Assembly (NCBI RefSeq): GCF_021190915.1
Contig: NZ_JAIOAP010000010.1
Location: 1 to 64,000 of the forward strand
DNA length: 64,000 bases
From: Cohnella silvisoli
GTDB taxonomy: Bacteria; Bacillota; Bacilli; Paenibacillales; Paenibacillaceae
Direction of reading: 5' to 3'
A program made the position numbers and the translations under genes. This document shows, one piece after another, positions 33,578 through 41,853 of the stretch. Position 1 is the first letter of the stretch. Each line of letters begins with the position of its first letter. The notes under the pieces were generated by a model, which searched no databases, had not been told where the DNA came from, and was given only the letters and a program-made list of their open reading frames with translations.

Positions 33578-34483
33578 ATGAAGGGCAAGGGAGACGCGGG
33601 TTGTCATTTTCACTTTGACAATGTATTTGCTAAGGGCGAGTCGAAGTTCGGCGGCATCGATTTATACCAAATCGGCGAGCTTTGGTGCGAAGCTGGCTAT
33701 GAAGTTCTTCCGCACAGGCAGTTTTGTCTTGAACTGAGCTATATCGTGTCCGGCAGCGGGTTTTTCTTCATCGACGATGAATGCGTTAAAGTCGGTGAAG
33801 GCGATATATTTTACAATGCCGTCGGTCACGTGCATTCAATCAAAACGGATTCCTCCAGCACCCTTCGTTATGTATATTTAGGTTTTATGTTTAACGATGA
33901 GGCCGAAGAACAGTTCGCGGATATCCAAGCTTTCTTTCAATCGGCGCAGTATTACCATTCCAAAGACGCTCACAACCTAATGCTTCCTTTTTTTCGCAGC
34001 ATCGATGAATTTTTTATGCAAAAACCGTGTTCTAACCTTTTGATCAAAAGTTATCTCGAGGAAATTATTGTGCTTTCCTATCGGGCATTGTCCGAGAAGA
34101 CGGGCAAGATAAGGAGATACAGCCCGCAGAAATCGCCGCATTCGGTTGGCTTTACGGTTTATACGGTTATGCGTCACATCGACAATCACCTGCTGCAGCT
34201 CAGAAGCATCAAATCGATCGCCGAAAATCTGGGGTACAGCTATACGTATTTGTCGCATACGTTCAAGGATAAAACGGGAATGACTCTACAGAGATACATT
34301 AATCTTAAAAAAGTGGAAAAAGCGCTGGAGATGATAAACTACGGGGGGATATCCCTCACAGAAATCGCGGCGACGCTTAATTATGAGACGATTCAGTCCT
34401 TCAGCAAAGCATTTTCACGCATAATGGAGCATCCTCCTTCCTACTATGCTGCGATGCGACGGAATGAAGCCCAAGAAAAATAA
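33578..34483 (+). CDS. AraC-family transcriptional regulator with cupin sensor
   Basis: 301 aa. An N-terminal cupin (about 20-140; ELSYIVSGSGFFFIDDECVKVGEGD) probably binds a sugar. The C-terminal AraC double HTH (about 190-295) includes IAENLGYSYTYLSHTFKDKTG and ETIQSFSKAFSRIMEHPPSYY. It follows two Gfo/Idh genes by 27 bp and most likely activates them. An IS6 remnant on the other strand begins at its stop codon. Confidence 0.88.
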   Translation: MKGKGDAGCHFHFDNVFAKGESKFGGIDLYQIGELWCEAGYEVLPHRQFCLELSYIVSGSGFFFIDDECVKVGEGDIFYNAVGHVHSIKTDSSSTLRYVYLGFMFNDEAEEQFADIQAFFQSAQYYHSKDAHNLMLPFFRSIDEFFMQKPCSNLLIKSYLEEIIVLSYRALSEKTGKIRRYSPQKSPHSVGFTVYTVMRHIDNHLLQLRSIKSIAENLGYSYTYLSHTFKDKTGMTLQRYINLKKVEKALEMINYGGISLTEIAATLNYETIQSFSKAFSRIMEHPPSYYAAMRRNEAQEK

Positions 34484-34664
34484 ATGAATGTTCGCTGTAA
34501 TGTTGATTCATTGACTTCTCGTCTTTCAAGTGCTGAACCTCGATAGGATATGCTGGGTTTTTATCAACCGTGATCACACGTGGCGATTGATTGTGCGGTG
34601 AAGTCAGAGCTTTTTTGAAAAACGTTTGGCCGCGGGAGCAAATGGGGACCTATAAAATCCATCT
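34484..34664 (-). pseudogene. IS6-family transposase fragment
   Basis: Read on the minus strand, this stretch gives DGFYRSPFAPAAKR and then, after an apparent one-base frameshift near 34620, FFKKALTSPHNQSPRVITVDKNPAYP. The second part follows the DDE domain of IS6 (IS240/IS26-like) transposases, where VDKNPAYP is a signature. Only about 55 codons remain and no ends were found, so this is a dead remnant. It marks past transposition next to the Rpn element. Confidence 0.62.
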
Positions 34665-34702
34665 CTGTGCTGAAAAACTAGTAAAATAAATGATGAGGAG
34701 TT

Positions 34703-34733
34703 GCCCCTGAGGTCTTATCAGACCTTATGGGGC
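34703..34733. other. Left-end hairpin of Rpn element copy 1
   Basis: GCCCC-TG-AGGTCT / AGACCT-TAT-GGGGC with loop TATC. It lies just past the 3' end of the rpn gene. The matching hairpin of copy 2 (43924-43972) has a different sequence but similar shape and the same AAGGTC core. Confidence 0.65.
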
Positions 34734-34764
34734 AGCCCCTTCGTGTGTTCGATTTATGATGATG

Positions 34765-35697
34765 TTATTTCCGATTTTTATCGTTTAGGATTTCTGATTT
34801 GGATAATCCGGTAGCTTTCTCAATCACTTCAATGTCTATACCTAATGATAGTAGGTTCATAGCTGTTTCAAGTTTCCCTTCTCGCAAGCCTTCTTGGATA
34901 CCTTTCTGCAAGCCTTTCTCCATGCCTTTCTCCAAGCCTATTCGCTCGCCTTCCTCGATACCCTTTTTCATTCCCGACCGTTTAGCGGCAGACATAGCGC
35001 TGTTATGCTCAATTAGCGCTTCCTCGCGGGCTTCGTACAGACGTAACGTCTCTTTGTCGCTGCTTAACCGAAGCAGGCGTTCCTCTGCAGACTTAATCGT
35101 AGAATCCATCGCGATCAACTCCTCTAATTGTTGTTTAGTAACCTTCTCATCTAGAAATAATAGCCAGCGGTGGAGCGGATTATTCAAATCATGCTTCGTA
35201 CTGCGAAATTTGGGACACTCGAGGAAATGGACTTCCAGAACGTCCGTCAGCATGAAATCCCGTGTGGTATCTTCATATAAGTGAAATGTGCTGTGGAATT
35301 GCATGAGCGGTAAATAAGAGAAATCTAAAATATTTATGGCAACTGTTTTCTTTAAGAGCTCGTAATCGTGCCCCTCTTTAATGGAGCTGACGTACATTTT
35401 TCCCAGATAGAAAAGGGTGCGTTTATCCATGGCATGCTCGCGTTCAATTTGCACTTCGAGATCGATTTGCTCTTGGTCTGCCGTTTCGCAGCGAACATCA
35501 AGGCGTCCGCTCTTGCCATCGATGACCTCTTTGACCAATTCTTTGTTTTCAATGATCGTCACGTCAATAATCTTTTTTTCGTCTATAGGATGAAGAATAG
35601 CATTCAACAATGAAATCAGCAGTTGCTTGCTTTCCGTTTCTCCAAATAGGCGTTTAAATAAAAAGTCATTTTTCGGTTTTAGTCGATGTACAATCAT
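34765..35697 (-). CDS. Rpn-family PD-(D/E)XK nuclease / putative transposase, copy 1
   Basis: About 310 aa. N-terminal KNDFLFKRLFGETES, then the PD-(D/E)XK catalytic core with D near 67 (GRLDVR) and ExQ near 81-83 (LEVQIE). A helical middle part and a C-terminal low-complexity tail of G-x-x-K/E repeats (IGLEKGMEKGLQKGIQEGLR) follow. Rpn proteins cleave DNA and promote recA-independent recombination; many are annotated as transposases. The second ATG (35697) is chosen because copy 2 begins at the equivalent codon and GGGGAG lies 7 nt before it. Its centre is almost identical in DNA to copy 2, but the first 50 codons are clearly diverged. Confidence 0.85.
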   Translation of the reverse strand: MIVHRLKPKNDFLFKRLFGETESKQLLISLLNAILHPIDEKKIIDVTIIENKELVKEVIDGKSGRLDVRCETADQEQIDLEVQIEREHAMDKRTLFYLGKMYVSSIKEGHDYELLKKTVAINILDFSYLPLMQFHSTFHLYEDTTRDFMLTDVLEVHFLECPKFRSTKHDLNNPLHRWLLFLDEKVTKQQLEELIAMDSTIKSAEERLLRLSSDKETLRLYEAREEALIEHNSAMSAAKRSGMKKGIEEGERIGLEKGMEKGLQKGIQEGLREGKLETAMNLLSLGIDIEVIEKATGLSKSEILNDKNRK

Positions 35698-35748
35698 CAT
35701 TGTTCTCCCCTCAGTATATCATGCTCGTTGCTTTCAGAACATGAAAAA

Positions 35749-35787
35749 GCCGCTTCATCCTGCCCGAGTTAGGGCAAGACAAGCGGC
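35749..35787. other. Right-end hairpin of Rpn element copy 1
   Basis: GCCGCTT / AAGCGGC with an inner TGCCC/GGGCA helix. Read on the minus strand it is followed by TTTTT, so it looks like a terminator placed before the rpn gene, where it would shield the gene from outside transcription. Confidence 0.65.
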
Positions 35788-35906
35788 GTGTGCTTCACGT
35801 CCGAATATTGCTATCGCTTTCGATTATAGCAGTCGCGAGCCTTTTCATCAATGATCTCACAACAGGCTAATCTGCCGAAACCATTGCCATGTTTCCCACA
35901 TTAATG

Positions 35907-36911
35907 TCAACGTAAGACTTCCTGTTTCCTTGGAGAAGTTGTACCGCCCTCGTTAAGCTCGGATTTCGTAATTAGCAAGGAAGAAGTGCCTTCCGGATTA
36001 CGACTGTTAATGATCTCTAGCAGCAGCGATACGGCCTTTTCATTTTCCGTAGCGGGGACGTATAAGGTAGTCAACTGAGGGACGCTGACCTTCACAAGCT
36101 CGGTTAGGCCGGAACCGATTAGACTGACGTCGTTCGGTACGGATACGCCGGTGCTCTGAAGGTACTGAAGGACGCCGAATTGGATAACGGTATTCGCGCA
36201 AAAGGCAGCCGTATAATCGAGCCGCAGCTTCTCTGCTCTTTTGCACAGCTCATAGCCATTTTCATCATTGCTAATTTGAATCAGGGATTTGTCCAGAGGA
36301 ATTCCGTTCGTTTCATGGGCTTGAATATAACCTTCCAAGGCTAATTGATGGATATCGTAATCCAGACTGCCCATAAACAGCGCAATACGGGTATGACCGA
36401 GCGACATTAAATATTGGGTAGCATCCAAAGCTAACTTCCTATCATCAAAGGCGATAAAATTAAGCCCCTTTTCTTGGTTGCATAAAGGCAGTCCATAGAA
36501 AATATAAGGGGTATTCGAGTGTCGAAACATATTAAGGAGCTTTTCGTCAACGTCGCCGGATATGATGAACCCCTCGATCTCCTGGTTGTCTAGAGATCTT
36601 TGCAGTTTGCTCAATGATTCGGGGGCATGCGTTATATTCATGAAAATCAATCCATAATTAAAACGGCTGGCCGCCGCTTCTATGGTTTGCAGATGAACCA
36701 TATAACGCGGGTCATTCGCATCCCTATCATAGAGAACGAAGCAAAGTTTAGGAGAGACTTCTACGTCCCTGTAGCCAAGGTCTTTGGCCGCCTGAAGTAT
36801 TTTATTTCGGGTTTCGCTCGATATCGTGCTGCTTGGCGTATTGTTCAATACGAGGGAAACGGCTGTTCGCGAAATGCCGAGATGCTCCGCAATCTCCTTT
36901 TTAGTAACCAT
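35907..36911 (-). CDS. LacI-family transcriptional regulator
   Basis: 334 aa. The N-terminal LacI HTH (VTKKEIAEHLGISRTAVSLVLN) and hinge region are followed by a periplasmic-binding-protein-like sugar domain (about 60-325, with SLGHTRIALFMG and FCANTVIQFG). It diverges from the Gfo/Idh-ABC-GH20 operon, and two ATAAC-N4-GTTAT palindromes in the gap, one on each promoter side, are the likely binding sites. It is thus probably the local repressor of that operon and of itself. Confidence 0.9.
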   Translation of the reverse strand: MVTKKEIAEHLGISRTAVSLVLNNTPSSTISSETRNKILQAAKDLGYRDVEVSPKLCFVLYDRDANDPRYMVHLQTIEAAASRFNYGLIFMNITHAPESLSKLQRSLDNQEIEGFIISGDVDEKLLNMFRHSNTPYIFYGLPLCNQEKGLNFIAFDDRKLALDATQYLMSLGHTRIALFMGSLDYDIHQLALEGYIQAHETNGIPLDKSLIQISNDENGYELCKRAEKLRLDYTAAFCANTVIQFGVLQYLQSTGVSVPNDVSLIGSGLTELVKVSVPQLTTLYVPATENEKAVSLLLEIINSRNPEGTSSLLITKSELNEGGTTSPRKQEVLR

Positions 36912-36938
36912 AGGCTTTCTCCTTCTTAAGAAACAATC

Positions 36939-36952
36939 ATAACGATGGTTAT
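36939..36952. promoter_or_regulatory. LacI operator copy 1
   Basis: ATAAC-GATG-GTTAT, a 5+4+5 palindrome 27 bp upstream of the lacI start codon; probably mediates autoregulation. Confidence 0.6.
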
Positions 36953-37067
36953 ATTATAATTCAAACAGGTAGAAATCGTCAATTTTAAGTACAAAAATGC
37001 AGGGCATAATACAAATATAGTAATATGAAAGTATTTTCAAGAGAAAATGCAAGTATAAAAAATAGGA

Positions 37068-37097
37068 TTGACATGCAAATATAACGACTGTTATGAT
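37068..37097 (+). promoter_or_regulatory. Promoter of the Gfo/Idh-ABC-GH20 operon
   Basis: TTGACA (37068-37073), an 18-bp spacer, TATGAT (37092-37097). The operator at 37081-37094 lies in the spacer and overlaps the -10. Confidence 0.7.
37081..37094. promoter_or_regulatory. LacI operator copy 2
   Basis: ATAAC-GACT-GTTAT inside the promoter of the divergent operon; same arms as copy 1. Confidence 0.65.
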
Positions 37098-37135
37098 TTC
37101 CTTGAAATTAGGTTTACCGATGTATACATAGGAGG

Positions 37136-38431
37136 GTGGGATCATTCAACGTTTTGCGCCAAATTACAGCAGTACTCGTAGGGGCCGGTGCGAGAGGAAG
37201 ATTCGTATATGGTGCATATGCGAAGAAGTATCCGGCGGAAATGAAAATCGTCGCAGTCGCCGAACCGAACGAAGAACGAAGACGGCTTGTCGCAACGGAG
37301 CACGGACTCTCATCCGATCAGTTGTATGAAAGCTGGGAACAAGTTTTATCAAAAGTAAAAATGGCTGATGTTGCAGTGATATCCACGCAGGATAGAATGC
37401 ATTACGCGCCGACGATGAAAGCTTTAGAGCATGGTTACGACGTGCTGCTTGAGAAACCGATGTCTCCATCGGCAGACGAAATCATCGCCATGGCTAACGC
37501 ATCCCGCATGCATAATCGCTTGTTGACGGTCAGTCACGTGTTGCGGTATACCCCGTTCTGGTCGAAGATCAAAGAAATAATAACAAGCGGATCTATCGGG
37601 AAGATCGTTTCCGTACAGTTAAGCGAAAATGTGGGTTATTTCCATATGGCACATAGTTTCGTTCGGGGGAACTGGAACAAATCCGAAGAAACGAGTCCGA
37701 TGATTTTGCAGAAATCCTGTCACGATATGGACATCCTATCCTGGTTGATTGGCGAGAAGTGCGCAAAAATCAGTTCTTACGGCTCGCTGCTGCACTTCCG
37801 ACCGGAGAATGCTCCGTCCGGTTCAGCGCTCCGATGCACGGACAGCTGCGCGGTCGAACGGGAATGTCCTTATTCGGCGGTTCGAATCTATGAAGAGGAT
37901 AGTACTCACGAGTGGTCCCGCTTTATCACCAACGATCTGACGCCGGAAGGGATCAATGAAGCGATTAAGAACGGTCCGTTCGGACGCTGCGTATATCGTT
38001 GCGATAATAACGTGGTCGACCATCAAGTGGTCAACATGGAATTCGAAAGCGGCTCGACTGCATCGTTTACGATGTCCGGCTTCTCTCACGATGTTTCCAG
38101 AACGGTTCAAGTGATGGGAACTTTAGGGGAAATCAGAGGTTATATGGAGAAAAACGAAATTGTTCTATACCCTTATGGGAAAGATGCGATCGATGTTTCC
38201 GCCGCCGCCGAAGAAGGAGGGCATGGAGGAGGCGATGAAGGCCTGGTAAGGGAATTCCTGAATCAGGTTCGGGATGAAAATAACAACGGCGGCCAAGGGC
38301 TGACGTCGGCTGAAGCTTCGGTACAAAGCCACTTGATGGCCTTTGCGGCGGAGCAATCCAGGTTAGAGGGCGGGAGCTCTGTCGCTATTGCGGAACTGAG
38401 CGCTCAACAAACCTGTTCCGTTGGCAGTTGA
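37136..38431 (+). CDS. Gfo/Idh/MocA-family oxidoreductase
   Basis: 431 aa. Rossmann start AVLVGAGARGRFVYG, signature LEKPMSPS, and KSCHDMDILSWL with the catalytic Asp/His pair. A Cys-rich insert (CTDSCAVERECPYSA) is common in one branch of this family. The start is odd: GTG 37136 directly abuts AGGAGG with no spacer, and the next candidate TTG (37154) is 18 nt away. First gene of an operon with an ABC importer and GH20, so it probably acts on the released hexosamine or its oxidised form. The promoter is covered by a LacI operator. Confidence 0.87.
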   Translation: MGSFNVLRQITAVLVGAGARGRFVYGAYAKKYPAEMKIVAVAEPNEERRRLVATEHGLSSDQLYESWEQVLSKVKMADVAVISTQDRMHYAPTMKALEHGYDVLLEKPMSPSADEIIAMANASRMHNRLLTVSHVLRYTPFWSKIKEIITSGSIGKIVSVQLSENVGYFHMAHSFVRGNWNKSEETSPMILQKSCHDMDILSWLIGEKCAKISSYGSLLHFRPENAPSGSALRCTDSCAVERECPYSAVRIYEEDSTHEWSRFITNDLTPEGINEAIKNGPFGRCVYRCDNNVVDHQVVNMEFESGSTASFTMSGFSHDVSRTVQVMGTLGEIRGYMEKNEIVLYPYGKDAIDVSAAAEEGGHGGGDEGLVREFLNQVRDENNNGGQGLTSAEASVQSHLMAFAAEQSRLEGGSSVAIAELSAQQTCSVGS

Positions 38432-38492
38432 GCTGAGTTAAACCAGCTTCATATAGCATCAACTGAATAAAACTATTGGGGGGTCACATCAA

Positions 38493-39980
38493 TTGAAAAA
38501 TGTAAACGCATTATTATTATCTCTTGTTATGGTCGTTGTTCTGTTGGCAGGATGCGCAGGGAATAAAAACAACGAATCGGCGAGTTCCGCGGCAAATACG
38601 GAATCAAACGCCAGTCCGAGCGCTATCGCTACAAGCTCAGCAAGCGAAGCCAATGTATACCCGGAAAACGGTTTGTCCAAGGAAGAGAAAGTAACGCTGA
38701 AGATGGGTTTCTGGGAAGCTGGTTCCGGACGCGCTTGGATGGATCTGGCGGTAAAGAAATTTACCGAGAAATATCCGAATGTCACGTTCGACATTACTTC
38801 GACGCCGACGCTGAATACGATTCTCGAACCTAAGATCGCAGCCGGCGATGATAATGACATGTTCGATTTGTTTATTCCCAATTTCACGGCAGCAGGTCAA
38901 CTCGAACGTTTGGCTAAAGCCGGCAAGCTGGAATCGCAAGACGATTTATGGGAACGCGACGTACCGGGAGAAACGGGCAAAAAGCTGAGGTCGGTCATCT
39001 CTGATGATGCTTACGATTCATCTCTTAGCATGGGCTTTACGGCTAGGGTACCGGTTGCCGGGTATACTGCAGGCCTATTCTATGATCAGAAGCTGTTCGA
39101 TGAGAAAGGCTGGAATAAAAACCCTGGGACATGGGACGAATTTGTAGCGCTTCTGGATCAAATTAAAGCGGATGGAGTTATTCCGCTTACATTCCCAGGC
39201 GTATACGCTGGGTACCTTACGGATTACGTGTTTAATACCATTCAGTTCGACCTGGCCAAAGCCAATGGAACTTTCGATACTTACATCAAAAATTTCCGCA
39301 GCTTTACGGGGCCGCAACTCACAACGGCAGAAAACAAAGAAGCATGGAATCGATTATACGAATTTGGAAAGAAGGGTTATTTCCCTTCGGGTGTAGCGGC
39401 ACTGAACCATACACAATCGCAAATGCAGGTGCTTCAGCATAAAGCTGCGCTTGTTTCAACCGGAGACTGGGTCGGCAATGAGATGAAAGAAAGCACGCCG
39501 GAAGGCTTCACTTGGGGATTCATGGCCGTACCGGCTACCAACGATGCTAACCAAACCGTATTCGTTAATTCCGGGGTGGGCGATACCGCATTTGTAATTT
39601 GGAAAAACAAGCCTGAGATAAATAAAAAGTGGGCGAAGGAATTCATTATGAGCTTGTACGATTTTGAAATTCAGGAGTCGATTGCTTCGCAAGCGGGAGC
39701 CTTTCCGTCGAGACTGGATTATGGCGATGATTCTGCTCGTATCGCGAAGTTGCAGCCAACTCAGGCAGCCGTAATGGATTATGCAACAAAACATAATGTA
39801 CAGTATATTTCCTATCGTCGCGAATTCGGACTTACAAGTCCTGAAAGCGGTCAAGCTGACAAGATGCTTAGCGAATTAATAACAGCAGCGGCAACAGGGA
39901 AGAAAGATCCTTCACCGGTGTTGGAACAAGCGGAGAAACTTAAGCAAATCGCGATTGAGAAAGACCGTCCTAAACAGTAA
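38493..39980 (+). CDS. ABC sugar importer, substrate-binding lipoprotein (CUT1)
   Basis: 495 aa. Signal peptide with lipobox LAGC, a Ser/Asn-rich linker, then an SBP_bac_1 fold with VKKFTEKYPNVTFDIT and FYDQKLFDEKG. TTG 38493 is the start: it follows GGGGGG by 8 nt and begins the signal peptide (LKNVNALLLSLVMVVVLLAG). Strongly similar along its whole length to the lipoprotein at 56050. Two permeases follow. Its sugar is probably an N-acetylhexosaminide, judged from the GH20 gene in the same operon. Confidence 0.92.
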   Translation: MKNVNALLLSLVMVVVLLAGCAGNKNNESASSAANTESNASPSAIATSSASEANVYPENGLSKEEKVTLKMGFWEAGSGRAWMDLAVKKFTEKYPNVTFDITSTPTLNTILEPKIAAGDDNDMFDLFIPNFTAAGQLERLAKAGKLESQDDLWERDVPGETGKKLRSVISDDAYDSSLSMGFTARVPVAGYTAGLFYDQKLFDEKGWNKNPGTWDEFVALLDQIKADGVIPLTFPGVYAGYLTDYVFNTIQFDLAKANGTFDTYIKNFRSFTGPQLTTAENKEAWNRLYEFGKKGYFPSGVAALNHTQSQMQVLQHKAALVSTGDWVGNEMKESTPEGFTWGFMAVPATNDANQTVFVNSGVGDTAFVIWKNKPEINKKWAKEFIMSLYDFEIQESIASQAGAFPSRLDYGDDSARIAKLQPTQAAVMDYATKHNVQYISYRREFGLTSPESGQADKMLSELITAAATGKKDPSPVLEQAEKLKQIAIEKDRPKQ

Positions 39981-39990
39981 AAAGCATAGG

Positions 39991-40017
39991 TTCGGGGGGA
40001 AGAGAATTCCTCCCGAA
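39991..40017 (+). other. Stem-loop between binding-protein and permease genes
   Basis: TTCGGGGGGA pairs with TTCCTCCCGAA around an AGAGAA loop. Position matches the hairpins at 14060 and 57546. Confidence 0.65.
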
Positions 40018-40044
40018 TATTTATTCACGTAAGGGGGAGACGCT

Positions 40045-40989
40045 TTGAACGCCGGGATAAACGGAAATGAAGCGGTTGTGCGGAAGCGGCAGGGATCCGA
40101 TAAGGCTAGAAGACAGCGAGCCGTCTTTTTATTCCTTGCGGTTGCCCCGTCATTGCTTGGCTATTTTTTGTTCACCTTGTATCCGAATGTAATGTCGGTT
40201 TATTACTCCCTTTTAGATTGGGATGGACTAACAGGCGCCACTTATGTAGGATTCGACAACTATGTAAACATGGTCAAAGATCAATTCGTCTGGCGCGCTT
40301 TGTACCATAACCTGTTGTATATGATCGTCGTACCTGCGCTTATCGTCTTTATTTCATTATTGCTAGCTTATTTGTTGAACAATAAATCCTATAGAGAAAA
40401 TTCCATCTATAAAGTTATCTATTTCTTTACGAATGTACTTTCTACCGTTGTTATTGCTTTGCTGTGGTCTTTTATTTTCGATGGAAGCTTTGGATTGCTT
40501 AATGGCATGTTGGAGCTATTCGGTTTAAATATGAATGACTTTTACTGGCTTGGGGACTCGAGAACAGCCTTTTGGGCATTGGTATTACCGATGGTATGGG
40601 GGGGAGTTGGCCTATATGTCGTTATTTTCATCAATGCGATCAGCGCTATACCTAAATCCCTATACGAAGCGGCCGTTCTTGAAGGAGCGCGTCCGATGAC
40701 GATCCTGTTCCGGATTACGATTCCGCTCATACGCGGGGTCATTCGAGTTTGTGTGGTTTTTGTCATTCTGGGTTCGATTAAAGGATTTGAGGTCATTATG
40801 ATTTTGACAAACGGCGGTCCGGAAGGTTCGACTGACGTAATCGGGCTGTATATGTTTAATCTCGCATTTGGAAAAGAATATCACAACTACGGATACGCTT
40901 CCGCTATAGGAATGTTCTTGTTCGTCATTCTTGTCGGGGCAAAGTTGATTATCGATAAATGTTTTCCGGAGGAAAATGTCGAGTTCTAG
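40045..40989 (+). CDS. ABC sugar importer permease, MalF/UgpA type
   Basis: 314 aa, six membrane segments, the first at AVFLFLAVAPSLLGYFLFTLY. EAA loop YEAAVLEGARPMTILFRITIPL. TTG 40045 follows AAGGGGGA. Close relative of the permease at 57618. It pairs with the next gene to form the channel. Confidence 0.91.
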   Translation: MNAGINGNEAVVRKRQGSDKARRQRAVFLFLAVAPSLLGYFLFTLYPNVMSVYYSLLDWDGLTGATYVGFDNYVNMVKDQFVWRALYHNLLYMIVVPALIVFISLLLAYLLNNKSYRENSIYKVIYFFTNVLSTVVIALLWSFIFDGSFGLLNGMLELFGLNMNDFYWLGDSRTAFWALVLPMVWGGVGLYVVIFINAISAIPKSLYEAAVLEGARPMTILFRITIPLIRGVIRVCVVFVILGSIKGFEVIMILTNGGPEGSTDVIGLYMFNLAFGKEYHNYGYASAIGMFLFVILVGAKLIIDKCFPEENVEF

Positions 40990-41016
40990 CATGGGTAATC
41001 AAGGAGGTAACATGGC

Positions 41017-41853
41017 ATGGCTGAACGGCGAACATTAATGGATGGAGTATGGAGGGTTTTACTGCTTCTGTGGGCGATATCCATCATTTTTCCGGTCATA
41101 TGGATACTGTATCAATCTTTCAGAACGAACGCTGCTTTCTTCCAAGATATATGGGCTTTACCTACGGAGCTGCGATGGGGCAATTATTCCAAGGCATGGA
41201 ACGACTATAACATCGGCAAATCGTTCGCGAATACGTTGTATTATGTCGGCGTGAGCTTGGTGCTGGGCACTTTTTTAACAACGCTTAACGCTTATGCGTT
41301 AACGCGAATGAATTTTCGCGGAAGAAAGCTGATCTGGGGCTTGATCATGCTTTCGCTGTTTTTGCCGGGAATCAACGCATTGGTACCCCAATACATTCTG
41401 ATGAAGTCCTTGCATCTGACGAATAGCCTAACAGGCTTGGTAATACTGGATAGCTTCGGGGAGAACGTGTTCTTTCTTATGCTGCTTGGTGGGTTTATGT
41501 CCTCGCTTCCTAGAGATTTGGAGGAGAGCGCTTTTATGGACGGTGCTTCGATCTTCCAGATGTTTTGGCGGATTATCGTGCCTTTGTCCACGCCTGGAAT
41601 CGTAACGGTTGCTATTTTCAAGTTTCTCGGGCTGTACAATAACTTTCTGGGACCATTCATCTATTTGGGAGATCCGGCTAAGTATACGATCGGAGTCAAC
41701 ATGTATCAGGCCAATATGAAGATGCAATATACATCGGATTGGGTGACGATGTTTGCCGGTGTCATGATCGTTATGGTTCCTTCTATTATTTTCTACGTGA
41801 TCTTTCAGAGAAGAATTATGGAAGGCGCTACTATGGGGGCGATGAAAGGATGA
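41017..41853 (+). CDS. ABC sugar importer permease, MalG/UgpE type
   Basis: 278 aa with six membrane segments and EAA loop LEESAFMDGASIFQMFWRIIVPL. AAGGAGGTAA lies before ATG 41017; a second ATG at 41012 is out of frame. The stop overlaps the start of the GH20 gene (ATGA), so the two are translationally coupled. Close relative of the permease at 58587. No ATPase gene is present. Confidence 0.91.
   Translation: MAERRTLMDGVWRVLLLLWAISIIFPVIWILYQSFRTNAAFFQDIWALPTELRWGNYSKAWNDYNIGKSFANTLYYVGVSLVLGTFLTTLNAYALTRMNFRGRKLIWGLIMLSLFLPGINALVPQYILMKSLHLTNSLTGLVILDSFGENVFFLMLLGGFMSSLPRDLEESAFMDGASIFQMFWRIIVPLSTPGIVTVAIFKFLGLYNNFLGPFIYLGDPAKYTIGVNMYQANMKMQYTSDWVTMFAGVMIVMVPSIIFYVIFQRRIMEGATMGAMKG

Larger units (their letters stand above)
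34669..35835 (-). mobile_element. Rpn-type element, copy 1 (proposed extent)
   Basis: Compared with copy 2 (43830-45122) the shared tract starts at GCTGAAAAACTAG and runs past the nuclease gene to the region ending TAGCAGTCG. Within it are a left hairpin, the rpn gene, and a right hairpin. No target-site duplication was identified, so the ends are proposals from the alignment of the two copies by eye. Confidence 0.45.
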
